Position numbers and translations under genes: made by a program
Shown: positions 44,701 to 51,919 of the stretch, in pieces
Position numbering within the stretch: the first letter of the stretch is position 1
How the letters are laid out: every line of letters begins with the position of its first letter
Notes under the pieces: model-generated
Database searches by the model: none
What the model was told of the DNA's origin: nothing
Seen by the model: only the letters and a program-made list of their open reading frames with translations
Origin: Cohnella sp. WQ 127256
GTDB lineage: Bacteria > Bacillota > Bacilli > Paenibacillales > Paenibacillaceae
Length of the DNA stretch: 64,000 nt
Reading direction: 5' to 3'
NCBI RefSeq assembly: GCF_024519285.1
Contig: NZ_JAMZCY010000004.1
Location: forward strand, 558,001-622,000

Positions 44701-44788
44701 TGCCCTCATCAAGCAGGCGAAGCAGATTCGAGCGAGCAACCAAGGCATGACGTGCATAAGGGATGTGCATCTTTGTTGCGGCAATCAT
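41714..44788 (-). CDS. MalT-like ATPase regulator with SARP/BTAD-type output domain
   Basis: A 1024-residue regulator. The N-terminus is MalT-like: P-loop PSGYGKTTALSEWAKQ near residue 47, Walker B region GELIIMLDDYHLV near 128, then helical repeats of tetratricopeptide type (about 400-740). In place of a LuxR tail, the C-terminus has an OmpR-like winged helix (IKIRCFGRLRVETENGAVIKW from about 770) and a bacterial transcriptional activator domain (about 870-1020), as in SARP/AfsR proteins. ATG 44788 follows GGAGGGC; an in-frame ATG 12 codons earlier lacks a site. It is 115 bases ahead of the giant SLH gene, a possible target. Confidence 0.87.
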   Translation of the reverse strand: MIAATKMHIPYARHALVARSNLLRLLDEGMDAKLTHLFAPSGYGKTTALSEWAKQSGKLVAWVSLSKQDDDWITFWNIIIASIQNRVDGFGLTVWPLLAEGPSASFESMEPAMTALVNELNRLPGELIIMLDDYHLVAMPTIQKSMSYLLEYLPDHIHFYIATRNDLPFPLARLFAKGQMRRITIEQLRFQPEEVYDFFRETTDLSLSVEQFNILYNQTEGWISGLRLAALSLKQSRNVAESIRQFSGHQQHISDYLLEEVIRDLPEAMYDFLLQTSVLSQMNYALCEAVTGQPRGQQQLEQLEQLQLFIIPLDDQRNWYRYHHLLSDFLQSMLARTAPELRVQANVRAAQWLEENGFIVEAVEHYLVGRQYEDVVRLIETHLYELLGGKNIVVARWVMQVPEQYVASRPLVELFCLLVMVGVRQFDKISDRAERLRIRVEAMKGQIEADVWRAIMGDIYYFCGVAAFVRRDLSGTADYFILGDRFASERSFFIQGGNNKHNAIDEFDDHLCFINDYHDAVLFFIKMLAYWQDRVNHPYATPMYASYAKVLYEWNRLEEAEDWLNRIVHADGFEPVPRNRYQLFVAASRIQQAKGNSREAMALLEQIKLKIDSPDYEIFIRRIEAEQASLAVLQGDMESARRWLSQCGQSHLDEVTLDQVSEQLSFIRVLAACEQFNSALSLAERLYDLLTKENRLRDRIRILILQSTMLYRHKKIELAFAKLDNALRLAEPQGFIRSFVDEGSVMAELLSIYAQSYGDKGVGSMDISSYARLVLQAFQVHQLPPRIKIRCFGRLRVETENGAVIKWRTSKTEELMAFLVHHRGEALSRDRILDHLWGEVDVDRAGAQFNTTTYYLRKTLSKIGLNGIVQHVEGSYRIDMNQLDCDLNEWDRLLAIGDQLDDIMLREYAAELVQLFGEGYMAGTSYEWAEPTRIRLESEYVAMLLRLHEREVKKGQYDAAAELLRKALVHDPLNEHIHERLIRVLVLADDRISAFKQYEALRMLLLTEFGIEPKETVRRLLDMK

Positions 44789-44901
44789 CGATAGCCCTCC
44801 AAAATTTAGACAGAAAATGAGCAATTAGGAGTAACTTCGACGCCAAGTCGTAAATTCCTGTGCTAGTTTGGAAACAACTGTCTGAGTAGCGAATACGTTA
44901 T

Positions 44902-44956
44902 CATTTCGCCGTACTTGTGGTACGGTTCAGCTTAACGGGTCTATCGGCGAAAAATG
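44902..44956 (+). repeat. Dispersed intergenic repeat, copy 4
   Basis: CATTTCGCCG (44902-44911) and CGGCGAAAAATG (44945-44956) are complementary ends; between them TACGGTTCAGCTTAACGGGT matches the core. This copy shows best that the element is bounded by inverted repeats. No GC hairpin follows. Confidence 0.75.
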
Positions 44957-45060
44957 GGAACGCAACTGACACGGCGCATATTTGCCAAACTTTTATATCT
45001 GATCCAAGAGCTATGATTAAACCTTCATACATACGCACTGAAAGAGGCTGTCCCAGAGCT

Positions 45061-45247
45061 TGATCGGACATCAGATCCGTTATTTGAAATTTCAATAGGG
45101 TTTGAGGAGTGAAGTGGACATGAGAGCCGCTATATAGGGTGGATTGGCCCATAATTCTATGATTTATTGCAAATAACGGGACGTATGTCCGTATCTATCG
45201 AAAATAGAGGAGATTTAAACAAATAAGGGATTGTATGTCCATAAGAA
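45061..45247. repeat. Two-plus-two inverted array of a GGACAT...ATCCGnTATTTG motif
   Basis: GGACATCAGATCCGTTATTTG-like units occur forward at 45064-45084 and, degenerate, at 45117-45138. Reverse-complement units occur at 45168-45192 (CAAATAACGGGACGTATGTCC) and 45219-45239 (AAATAAGGG, TATGTCC). GAGGCTGTCCCA precedes the array. The arms could fold into one large cruciform. No coding frame is supported in this stretch. Confidence 0.6.
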
Positions 45248-45283
45248 GATCTATTCTCATGGCGGTAATCAGGCCGGAAGGAT

Positions 45284-45820
45284 TCAGTCTAATCTGTCAC
45301 CATCTTTAAACCATATTAATTCGGGAACTCTAGCTTCTTGTGCGCCTGTATTAAATTCTATAAATAAGCCCAATGAATACTGAAGTTTATTATGTGAGGA
45401 CATATCTGTATAACACTGTAATTTTTTATAATCAAACTTCCGATCTGTCATATTAGTTGATTTCTTAATCTCTATTATTAATAAATTGCTTTCATTCTCT
45501 CCTCTTCGATGTACAACAATATCTGGATAAATTGAATACACTGAGTACTCGACTTCATTTATTAATACTTCATTTTTTATTTGTTTCCGTAACTCTTCGC
45601 ATTCAACTTTTAGAATATAAATATTTTTTGAACCATTATCCTCATCAACATTTTTGTTATATTCACAATCGACATTATATTCATTAAATTCTTCTTGAAG
45701 ATAAACTGCCAACTTATGGGCAACTGTTCTTTCATTTAAATCATGACTTAGCAAATATTGATCAAGTTCAAGTAGCTTTGAAATTGCTTTATCAACCTTG
45801 AGTTTTATGTTATTTTCCAT
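45284..45820 (-). CDS. PD-(D/E)XK nuclease-like protein, orphan
   Basis: A 178-residue soluble protein, AT-rich compared with its neighbours. The C-terminal half holds a PD-(D/E)XK pattern: YPDIVVHRRG at about 107-116, then LLIIEIKKS at about 122-130, giving Asp, Glu and Lys in the right order, followed by a helix with KKLQCYTD. The N-terminal half is helical with no known motif. It resembles stand-alone nuclease-fold proteins near defence or mobile DNA, but no methylase or other restriction partner is present. ATG 45820 has only a weak site (GGAGATGC). A 34-codon ORF with a strong ribosome binding site lies upstream on the same strand. Confidence 0.7.
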   Translation of the reverse strand: MENNIKLKVDKAISKLLELDQYLLSHDLNERTVAHKLAVYLQEEFNEYNVDCEYNKNVDEDNGSKNIYILKVECEELRKQIKNEVLINEVEYSVYSIYPDIVVHRRGENESNLLIIEIKKSTNMTDRKFDYKKLQCYTDMSSHNKLQYSLGLFIEFNTGAQEARVPELIWFKDGDRLD

Positions 45821-45852
45821 TTTTGCATCTCCGATTACTCATGTTTAGGGCA

Positions 45853-45957
45853 TTACAGATTACGAAGTTCGCAAATAGTCCATATCCATAGTGTTTTCGA
45901 ACTTATACGTACCTTAACTATATCACCAATCTGGAAAACATTGTAGATTGGGGTCAT
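45853..45957 (-). CDS. 34-residue small ORF upstream of the nuclease-like gene
   Basis: ATG 45957 lies seven bases after TAGGAGGG, one of the best ribosome binding sites in the region. The peptide starts MTPIYNVFQIGDIVKVRI and ends in RNL, with no membrane helix or signal peptide; the GDIVKVRI piece looks like a small beta-barrel strand. The stop is 32 bases before the nuclease-like start, so the two could be co-expressed. It may be a true small protein or the N-terminal stub of a lost gene. Confidence 0.5.
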   Translation of the reverse strand: MTPIYNVFQIGDIVKVRISSKTLWIWTICELRNL

Positions 45958-46049
45958 GCAAAACCCTCCTAAAGCCTGTCTTCAGGGGGATAAACACAAT
46001 CTCTATGTACCTTACTCACTTCTATGGGTCTCTGCCCCTCCCTCTCACC

Positions 46050-46125
46050 AAAATTTCGTCGTCACTTATGGTAAGGTTCAGCTTAACGGGTCTATCAGCG
46101 AAAAAAAGGCGACCACGTGGCCGCC
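46050..46125 (+). repeat. Dispersed intergenic repeat, copy 5 (complete, with hairpin)
   Basis: AATTTCG, then CACTTATGGTAAGGTTCAGC, TTAACGGGTCTATC and AGCGAAAA form the core (46051-46106). The hairpin GGCGACCACGTGGCCGCC (46108-46125, one mismatch) follows. The phosphotransferase remnant begins 70 bases downstream. Confidence 0.75.
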
Positions 46126-46194
46126 GATGCAATTCGCGCGAGCGCTTCTTTGCATTAGAACTTGATTTAACATCAACATATTTATCCATAAAAA

Positions 46195-46329
46195 TTTGCC
46201 GAAGACTTCGCGGGATTTTTGAAAGAATTAGAAGCGTTTGATGCAAGCCACGGCATACCATCAGGCATACAAAACTTTCATCGCGGGGGAAACTTGGCAG
46301 TTTATGATCAAGATACTAGTAATTTATAG
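46195..46329 (+). pseudogene. C-terminal remnant of an aminoglycoside phosphotransferase-like gene
   Basis: Right after an in-frame TAA the frame reads FAEDFAGFLKELEAFDASHG, then IPSGIQNFHRGGNLAVYDQD, then stops. The FLxxLxxIDAxxG ... NFxRGGxLAVYD pattern is typical of the phosphotransferase (APH) family between the two lobes. N-terminal and catalytic parts are missing. The last six bases overlap the convergent end of the ABC-F gene. Confidence 0.7.
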
Positions 46330-48063
46330 CAACTTAATCAGCACTTCTAGCTCATCAACTAATCCTTTTGCAAGTTCAAAATCAGTATCTTTTAAAGCCA
46401 ATTCTATTTTCATTTCAACTGATTTTTTACTTTGTTCCGTTTCTAAATAGTCTTTATCAAAATGACTTGCATAAATCATCTGTCTAAATTTTCGGATACT
46501 CATTTTTCTAATCGTCTTGTCGTCAATGATTAATACATAGTCCATACCATTTACAACGGAATAGAAATCATGAGATATCATGAGAATCGCACCTTTATAG
46601 TCTACAATGGCTTTTTCCAGCGCGATTTGTGTATAGGTGTCTAAATGACTTGTCGGTTCATCAAGAAGCAATACGTTTGCTTTACTGGCAGAAACTTTAG
46701 CCAATTGAAGCATATTTTTTTCTCCACCAGATAAAGATTCTATCTTTTGATTAACGATTTCTCCTTCAAAGCCATAGTTTGAAATATACGATCTAACCTC
46801 ATCATAAGTGTTAAACCCAGCATCGATGAATTCTTCTAATATTGTATTAGAATCATTTAGCATTTCACCTTGAAGCTGAGATAAATAAGCCACTTTAGCA
46901 TCCGCATTTATTTCAATGGAATCATGATTATTGTTAAAGATTTCTCGGAGTAACGTCGTTTTCCCGGTACCGTTTGGACCGATAATGGCCACTTTATCCG
47001 TAGATTTTATCTCAAAGCTAACATTGTCTAAAAGCAGCTCATCAAAGGCAACACTATAATTACTGACATGTATAACAGTGGTATCTTCAATTTCATTATC
47101 CATACCGAAACTGATAGTCGGCTGCTTAATATCAACAAACGGCGCTTTTATTCTACGTGCTTCCAATCTCGCTTGAAAACTAACTCTAGCTTTTAGCGCT
47201 CTACCTCTAGCGGCATCTGCATTAAAAGTTGCAATCGCTCTTAGATGATCTATGACTTTCTCGTTTCTCTCGATTTCTTCTTTCTCGGCGACTGCGAGTT
47301 CTTGCAACTCGACTTTAGTCTGAAGTAATGAGAAGTTATACTCCATATATCGCCCATCGAACTCTTGGATTTCCGTATTTTCAAGGTGAATAATCTTGTT
47401 GAAACAATGATTCAATAGATATCGGTTGTGCGTAACAACGAGCAGTATTCCTTTGTGAGCATTAATAAGATTTTTAAGCGCATTTAGGTTTTCAAAATCT
47501 AAAAACACATCGGGTTCGTCCATAATCATGAAGTCCGGGCTATTAAGCATTTCCTTCATCACTTGAATAAGTTTGAATTCCCCACCACTCAGGTCGGATA
47601 CCCTTTGATCTTTTAGCCTCATGAGGTTTGCTAGATTTAGTTTCTTATTTATGTTGCTTTCATAATCTTCCCCACCGATTAAATCAAATGCGTCTAAAGC
47701 TAATTGATACTTTTCCAGGAGCGAATCAATATCCGATGATGTTTCCATTTCAGTACAAATAGATTGAATTTCATTTTGAATCTTTATAAATTGTTCTCCT
47801 ATATATTCAAAAACTGTTGTTTCTTTAGTTTTGTCTGGTTGTGAGAACTGACTCACATACCCAATTGTGCAAGTTGGGTCCATCTCTAACTTGCCATCGA
47901 ACAAATGTCTTTCTGGATCCATCAGTATATCTATCAATGTACTTTTCCCACTGCCACTTGTTCCTATAAAAGCGCAATGTTGTGCTTCTTCTAACGTAAA
48001 TGAAATGTTTGTATATAGTTCTTTTTGAGGAAATGAGAAGGATAAATTTTCAACTTTTATCAT
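46324..48063 (-). CDS. ABC-F family ATPase, probable ribosomal-protection antibiotic resistance type
   Basis: A 579-residue protein with two ATPase domains and no membrane part. Domain 1 (about 1-200): Walker A GTSGSGKST near 34, signature LSGGEFKL. Linker of about 75 residues, rich in charged helices, the part that reaches the ribosome. Domain 2 (about 300-510): GPNGTGKTT, LSGGEKNM, LLLDEPTSHLD. ABC-F proteins of this size often protect ribosomes from macrolides, lincosamides, pleuromutilins or streptogramins; the antibiotic class cannot be read from sequence. ATG 48063 follows AAAGGTAAC. The gene is AT-rich and lies between two truncated genes, suggesting acquisition. Confidence 0.85.
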   Translation of the reverse strand: MIKVENLSFSFPQKELYTNISFTLEEAQHCAFIGTSGSGKSTLIDILMDPERHLFDGKLEMDPTCTIGYVSQFSQPDKTKETTVFEYIGEQFIKIQNEIQSICTEMETSSDIDSLLEKYQLALDAFDLIGGEDYESNINKKLNLANLMRLKDQRVSDLSGGEFKLIQVMKEMLNSPDFMIMDEPDVFLDFENLNALKNLINAHKGILLVVTHNRYLLNHCFNKIIHLENTEIQEFDGRYMEYNFSLLQTKVELQELAVAEKEEIERNEKVIDHLRAIATFNADAARGRALKARVSFQARLEARRIKAPFVDIKQPTISFGMDNEIEDTTVIHVSNYSVAFDELLLDNVSFEIKSTDKVAIIGPNGTGKTTLLREIFNNNHDSIEINADAKVAYLSQLQGEMLNDSNTILEEFIDAGFNTYDEVRSYISNYGFEGEIVNQKIESLSGGEKNMLQLAKVSASKANVLLLDEPTSHLDTYTQIALEKAIVDYKGAILMISHDFYSVVNGMDYVLIIDDKTIRKMSIRKFRQMIYASHFDKDYLETEQSKKSVEMKIELALKDTDFELAKGLVDELEVLIKLL

Positions 48064-48186
48064 AGTGTTACCTTTCTTATAACTAAAATGGTGACTATTT
48101 TGGGATGCATTGAAGAGCATAGATTATAAGTTTACCGTTGTTAGCGTAACACACTTTCAATCCATTTGTATCCCCTCCATTGGAGG

Positions 48187-48312
48187 TCAATCAAATACCC
48201 GAAGCCAAGCCTCGCCTTGCCGATCGCTGTGTTCCGCCAACCATGACTCCCATTCCTCGGGATTGGTAAAATCGATAAAATCCATCGCATCTGATGTAGC
48301 CATCTGTCGCAT
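48187..48312 (-). pseudogene. N-terminal remnant of a YdeI/OmpD-associated family gene
   Basis: The 41-codon frame reads MRQMATSDAMDFIDFTNPEE then WESWLAEHSDRQGEAWLRVF and stops. The pattern (FxNPEEWxxWLAEHH, then GxAWLRIxKK) is the opening of YdeI/OmpD-associated proteins. The rest is missing, replaced by the promoter region of the ABC-F gene. Confidence 0.65.
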
Positions 48313-48354
48313 GCCCCTTTCCCATTCGCCGTACTACAAAAATCCGCAGCGCGT

Positions 48355-48400
48355 AGTGCAAAAAAAAAGCCCCGGAATCAACCTTAGGGCCTGCTTTTCA
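48355..48400 (-). terminator. Terminator of the MarR/quinone-reductase operon
   Basis: On the minus strand AGGCCCTAAGG and TTCCGGGGCTT pair imperfectly and are followed by an eight-to-nine base T run. Confidence 0.65.
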
Positions 48401-48429
48401 CTATTCTCACGTCAGCGCTCGCCGTTATA

Positions 48430-48864
48430 CTATTCGAACCTTTGCAGCGATTTGAATAAGCGCCTTAAATGATCCAATAAGTCGCTTTTTTCCTCCGGAG
48501 TCCAATCAGCCAAACCTTCGCGCATAGTGCGCTCGCGGGTGAGGCTAATCATGGTTCTCACTTCCTCCCCGTGCGCCGTCAATTCAGACACACGAATCCG
48601 GGAATCTGAACTTGATGGATACGTGCGAACCAACCCGGCGGTCTCTAGCTTATCGATTTGCCGGCTAACGCTCGAATAGTTTTTTCCCATCATGTCGGCC
48701 AAATCACCGACGCTAGTCGGTTGGAGATGCCCGATGCCTACGAAGACGCGAAAGGTTGCTGCCTCCATATTTATGCCGGCATTCGCAATCATTTTCTTAT
48801 CCCGGTCCGGCCGATTGATAATAGAGACCAAATCAATCAGCGCTTTAAAAATTTCATTTTCCAT
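48430..48864 (-). CDS. MarR family transcriptional regulator
   Basis: A 144-residue winged-helix protein: TSVGDLADMMGKNYSSVSRQIDKLETAGLVR is the recognition region and SSSDSRIRVSELTAHG the wing. Its start overlaps the end of the quinone-reductase gene by 11 bases, so it is second in a two-gene operon. The palindromes upstream of that operon (49852-49909) are its likely targets, giving autorepression that is lifted by a quinone or other electrophile, as known for MarR relatives such as MhqR and YodB. Confidence 0.9.
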   Translation of the reverse strand: MENEIFKALIDLVSIINRPDRDKKMIANAGINMEAATFRVFVGIGHLQPTSVGDLADMMGKNYSSVSRQIDKLETAGLVRTYPSSSDSRIRVSELTAHGEEVRTMISLTRERTMREGLADWTPEEKSDLLDHLRRLFKSLQRFE

Positions 48865-49825
48865 GTCCTTTATGCACCCTTACCACTGGCCGAGGCGTCA
48901 GCGGGGCATTCCAAGCCTCCTCGATCTCTTCTAGAGCATACTCTTTTATGGCGATTTTTAACTTCCCCTCGGCGGCCATTTCAAAAACACCTTTAACGGC
49001 GGATAGCAAATCAGCTTTGGAAACACTTTTATCTCCGCTGCCTACCAGTTCAATTGTTGATGAGCGTAAAATAGATGAAGGTAAGTTCATGCTCTCTTGT
49101 CCAGACGAAGTTCCAATGCTTACAAAGCGGGTAGCACGATTCGCATTTGTCTTCGCAAGAGCTGACATGATGGCAAGCGCGCTATCGCCCCAAAGGTAAT
49201 CCAATACGACATCGACACCTTCGGCAATAACCGGCATTAGGGCGTTTTCAAACTTATTTTGTCCGTTGTCGACGAGCATGTCAAATGCAATGGCCTTATC
49301 GGCTTCAAGCGTTTGCAGTTTCGATTCATTGCGTCCCGTGACAATGATCTTCTTGGCCCCCAGCCCCTTAGCAATCTGAACGGCTATACTGCCGGATGCA
49401 CCGGTAGCCCCATTGATCAATACCGTTTGGCCGGGTTTGAAGCCCGCTCGAAATACCAATGCAGCCCATGACGACATCGCCGGATTGGCAATAGCGGCAG
49501 CAGTGAGATCATCAATACCATCCGGTAAGCGGACAGTCAGCTTCTCGCTCACAATCGTTTGCTCAGCCAAACTGCCATGCGGTGCAGTCGGCATTGCAAA
49601 GTAAACACGAGTTCCATCCTTCAAAGTTCCAACGCCGTCAAGACCGGCTACAATTGGAAAATGAGCTGTCGATGAGTAGTGCAGCCCCATTGAACGGAAT
49701 TTGCTCACTCGACTCAAGGCTGTTGCCGTAACGTTAACAATAACTTCACCCTCTATCGCAACGGGGGAATCAAACTGACCCATTACGGGAATGACTCCCT
49801 TTTCCTTTACGATTGCTGCCCTCAT
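48854..49825 (-). CDS. Medium-chain (zinc-independent) quinone oxidoreductase-like protein
   Basis: A 323-residue MDR protein. The N-terminal GroES-like domain lacks the catalytic zinc cysteines, and the Rossmann part has the nucleotide motif INGATGASGSIAVQIAKGLGA near residue 140. The arginine-containing VTGRNESKL after the second strand favours NADPH. It probably reduces quinones or alpha,beta-unsaturated carbonyls in the cytosol. ATG 49825 is chosen because the family begins MRAAIV; GAAGAAGG lies upstream. It is coupled to the MarR gene that follows. Confidence 0.87.
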   Translation of the reverse strand: MRAAIVKEKGVIPVMGQFDSPVAIEGEVIVNVTATALSRVSKFRSMGLHYSSTAHFPIVAGLDGVGTLKDGTRVYFAMPTAPHGSLAEQTIVSEKLTVRLPDGIDDLTAAAIANPAMSSWAALVFRAGFKPGQTVLINGATGASGSIAVQIAKGLGAKKIIVTGRNESKLQTLEADKAIAFDMLVDNGQNKFENALMPVIAEGVDVVLDYLWGDSALAIMSALAKTNANRATRFVSIGTSSGQESMNLPSSILRSSTIELVGSGDKSVSKADLLSAVKGVFEMAAEGKLKIAIKEYALEEIEEAWNAPLTPRPVVRVHKGHGK

Positions 49826-49851
49826 AAATAGTATACCTTCTTCCGCTTGAA

Positions 49852-49909
49852 TTATGTGCATATTGCACATAATTAATCATATCACGGTTTATGTGCAAAA
49901 TGCACGCAT
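49852..49909 (-). promoter_or_regulatory. Two tandem MarR-type operators
   Basis: TTATGTGCA (49852-49860), TAT, TGCACATAA (49864-49872) is a perfect palindrome. TTATGTGCA, AAA, TGCACGCAT (49889-49909) is an imperfect second copy 37 bases away. They cover the promoter of the quinone-reductase/MarR operon; TTGCAC of one copy can serve as -35. Confidence 0.8.
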
Positions 49910-49990
49910 TATTTCGAGCCCGTTGAGGTTCCGTATTTAATGTATAATTAAGGAAAACCATTCGTTGTGCGTGAGTAAGGAAGGATCCCT

Positions 49991-51160
49991 ATGAAAAAAG
50001 TTTTTTATCTCATGGATTGGGGGATATTCGGGCTCCGATCCTATTATTATATTTTGCTGTTATCTCATCTTTTAATGGAGAATGAATATTCTCCTCGATT
50101 GCTCGTGAACATCGTTTGGCTCTTAGCGGCCTTTATGATTCCCATGTTATTCTGGTTTCCGCAGCTAAGGACGAAGAAGGAATGGTTCATCTTACTTGAA
50201 CTATTGCTAGGAGGATCTTATTATTTTCAATCGTTCATGCAGGCGGATCAGTTGGGGAGTGTCGATTATCTCATTCCGAGTCTTACAATCGGTTACTTAT
50301 TAACTAGAAAGTCGGCCTGGACGATGCCGGCACTAGTATTACTACCCTTCGCCAGCATGTTATTCGGAGAAGTGACATGGGACCTGGCGCTCGGTTCAAG
50401 CTCCGATAACCTTCTTTTCTCTTTTATAGGGATTTGGGTCAACTTCATTGCCAAAGCCTATCATGAGAAAAATAAATTAGCTAAAGAAATTGATGAACAA
50501 AATAAATTGTTAACCCAATATGCCGCCGAGATCGAAAGGATGACTCTGCTGGAGGAACGAAGTCGTATGTCCAAGGAGATGCATGACACGTTAGGGCACT
50601 CTTTTATTGCCCTTATTATGAGTCTCGACGCCGCTATTGCGCTTCTAGACAAAAGTCCAAATCTAGCCAAGGAGAAATTGATTCGTATAAGAGGACTGAC
50701 GGAACAGAACTTGGATGAAATGAGGGACATCGTGCACAAGATGGGGGAGGAAGTGAATATAAGCTTAGTGAGCCACGCCGAGAGACTCATCAACGACTTT
50801 CGGGAATATACTGGAACGGCCATTCAACTCACGCTGAAGGGAACAGAACGGACCATTCCTTTCGATGTGCGGCAATCGATCATTCGGGTGATACAAGAGT
50901 CTTTTACGAATGCACTAAAGCATGGAAAAGCAACGGAAATTGAGCTCAGTCTCCACTTTTCACCATCAACTTTACGAGTTTCCATTCAGAATAACGGAAT
51001 ACCCTTGGATAAGATAGAGTATGGGTTCGGCCTGACAACAATGAAGAATCGGATTGAGATGCTTGGAGGTACCTTTTCAATCTCCGCCTTAGCGGTCACT
51101 GGCGCTGAAGTCAGATGCGAAATACCACTGAAGGGAGAGAAGCTGTATGCCGAAAATTAA
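49991..51160 (+). CDS. NarL-type sensor histidine kinase, DesK/LiaS-like
   Basis: A 389-residue membrane kinase. Five or six hydrophobic segments fill residues 1-155. A short coiled linker leads to the HisKA_3 dimerisation domain with the phospho-histidine in EMHDTLGHS (about residue 199) and a HATPase_c domain (N-box ESFTNALKHG, G-box YGFGLTTMKNR). There is no large external sensor, so it probably senses the membrane itself, as DesK and LiaS do. ATG 49991 follows AAGGAAGG. It overlaps the regulator gene by 14 bases. Confidence 0.88.
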   Translation: MKKVFYLMDWGIFGLRSYYYILLLSHLLMENEYSPRLLVNIVWLLAAFMIPMLFWFPQLRTKKEWFILLELLLGGSYYFQSFMQADQLGSVDYLIPSLTIGYLLTRKSAWTMPALVLLPFASMLFGEVTWDLALGSSSDNLLFSFIGIWVNFIAKAYHEKNKLAKEIDEQNKLLTQYAAEIERMTLLEERSRMSKEMHDTLGHSFIALIMSLDAAIALLDKSPNLAKEKLIRIRGLTEQNLDEMRDIVHKMGEEVNISLVSHAERLINDFREYTGTAIQLTLKGTERTIPFDVRQSIIRVIQESFTNALKHGKATEIELSLHFSPSTLRVSIQNNGIPLDKIEYGFGLTTMKNRIEMLGGTFSISALAVTGAEVRCEIPLKGEKLYAEN

Positions 51161-51833
51161 AGTGCTCATAGTAGATGATCAGGAATTGATCCTTGAAAGT
51201 CTAAATATCGTGCTAGAGATGGAAGACGATATCGAGGTTGTAGGATTGGCTAAGAATGGTGAAGAAGCTATCAACTATTGTGAGAGATCCCAACCGGATA
51301 TCATCCTCATGGATATCAATATGCCTATTATGGATGGCGTTGTTGCTACAGAGAAGATCAAACTTCGATTCCCGTTAACGAAAATAATTATTCTAACTTC
51401 GTACAAAGAAGTTGAGTATGTTCTGGCAGCGTTAAGCCATGGAGCTGAAGGCTACCTGCTCAAAGCCATCCATCCCAAAAACCTTATAGCCGGCATACGG
51501 GTGGTTCACACAGGAGGCACACTCATTTCGCCTGAAATGGCAGACAAAATGATTAAAAGCATGATGAAAAGTGGTATTTCATCAACTATGGATACAAGGG
51601 CCATTGAACCCGAATTGCTTGAGAAAAACAATGAATTCGGACTTAGCACCCGCGAAGTCGAAGTTCTTCACAAGCTGGCGTTAGGTCTGCGCAATCAGGA
51701 TATCGCTAAGGTATTATATCTTAGTGAGGGTACGGTTAAAAATTACATCTCGAATATTTATTCGAAATTGAATGTAAAAGGGAGAAGAGAAGCTGCTTAT
51801 AAGGCTAGGGAAACAGGGATTTTAGATCCTTAA
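51147..51833 (+). CDS. NarL/FixJ-type response regulator, partner of the upstream kinase
   Basis: A 228-residue regulator: acidic pair DD at 10-11, phosphoacceptor aspartate in ILMDINMPIMDG (about 56), lysine in LLKAIHPKNL, and a C-terminal LuxR helix-turn-helix (about 163-225; LSTREVEVLHKLALGLRNQDI). Its overlap with the kinase gene shows they work as a pair. ATG 51147 follows GGGAGAGAAG. The terminator after it and the inverted repeat at 51920 separate it from the CPBP protease gene, which is a candidate target. Confidence 0.9.
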   Translation: MPKIKVLIVDDQELILESLNIVLEMEDDIEVVGLAKNGEEAINYCERSQPDIILMDINMPIMDGVVATEKIKLRFPLTKIIILTSYKEVEYVLAALSHGAEGYLLKAIHPKNLIAGIRVVHTGGTLISPEMADKMIKSMMKSGISSTMDTRAIEPELLEKNNEFGLSTREVEVLHKLALGLRNQDIAKVLYLSEGTVKNYISNIYSKLNVKGRREAAYKARETGILDP

Positions 51834-51879
51834 AGAACACATCTTAAAGAAGAATGAGATCACACAATAGATCTGCTCA

Positions 51880-51914
51880 AAGCCGACACCGTAACGGATG
51901 TCGGCTTTTATTTT
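51880..51914 (+). terminator. Terminator of the two-component operon
   Basis: AAGCCGACA (51880-51888) and TGTCGGCTT (51899-51907) pair perfectly and are followed by TTATTTT. Confidence 0.85.
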
Positions 51915-51919
51915 GCTAA

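Noticed and set aside
44901..45152. 83-codon minus-strand frame as a gene
   Set aside because: It is made of repeat copy 4 and part of the GGACAT array, has no ribosome binding site and no family resemblance.
48064..48186. Antibiotic-responsive attenuator leader before the ABC-F gene
   Set aside because: No hairpin followed by a T run and no separate leader peptide are visible; the only upstream start codon is in frame with the ABC-F gene itself.
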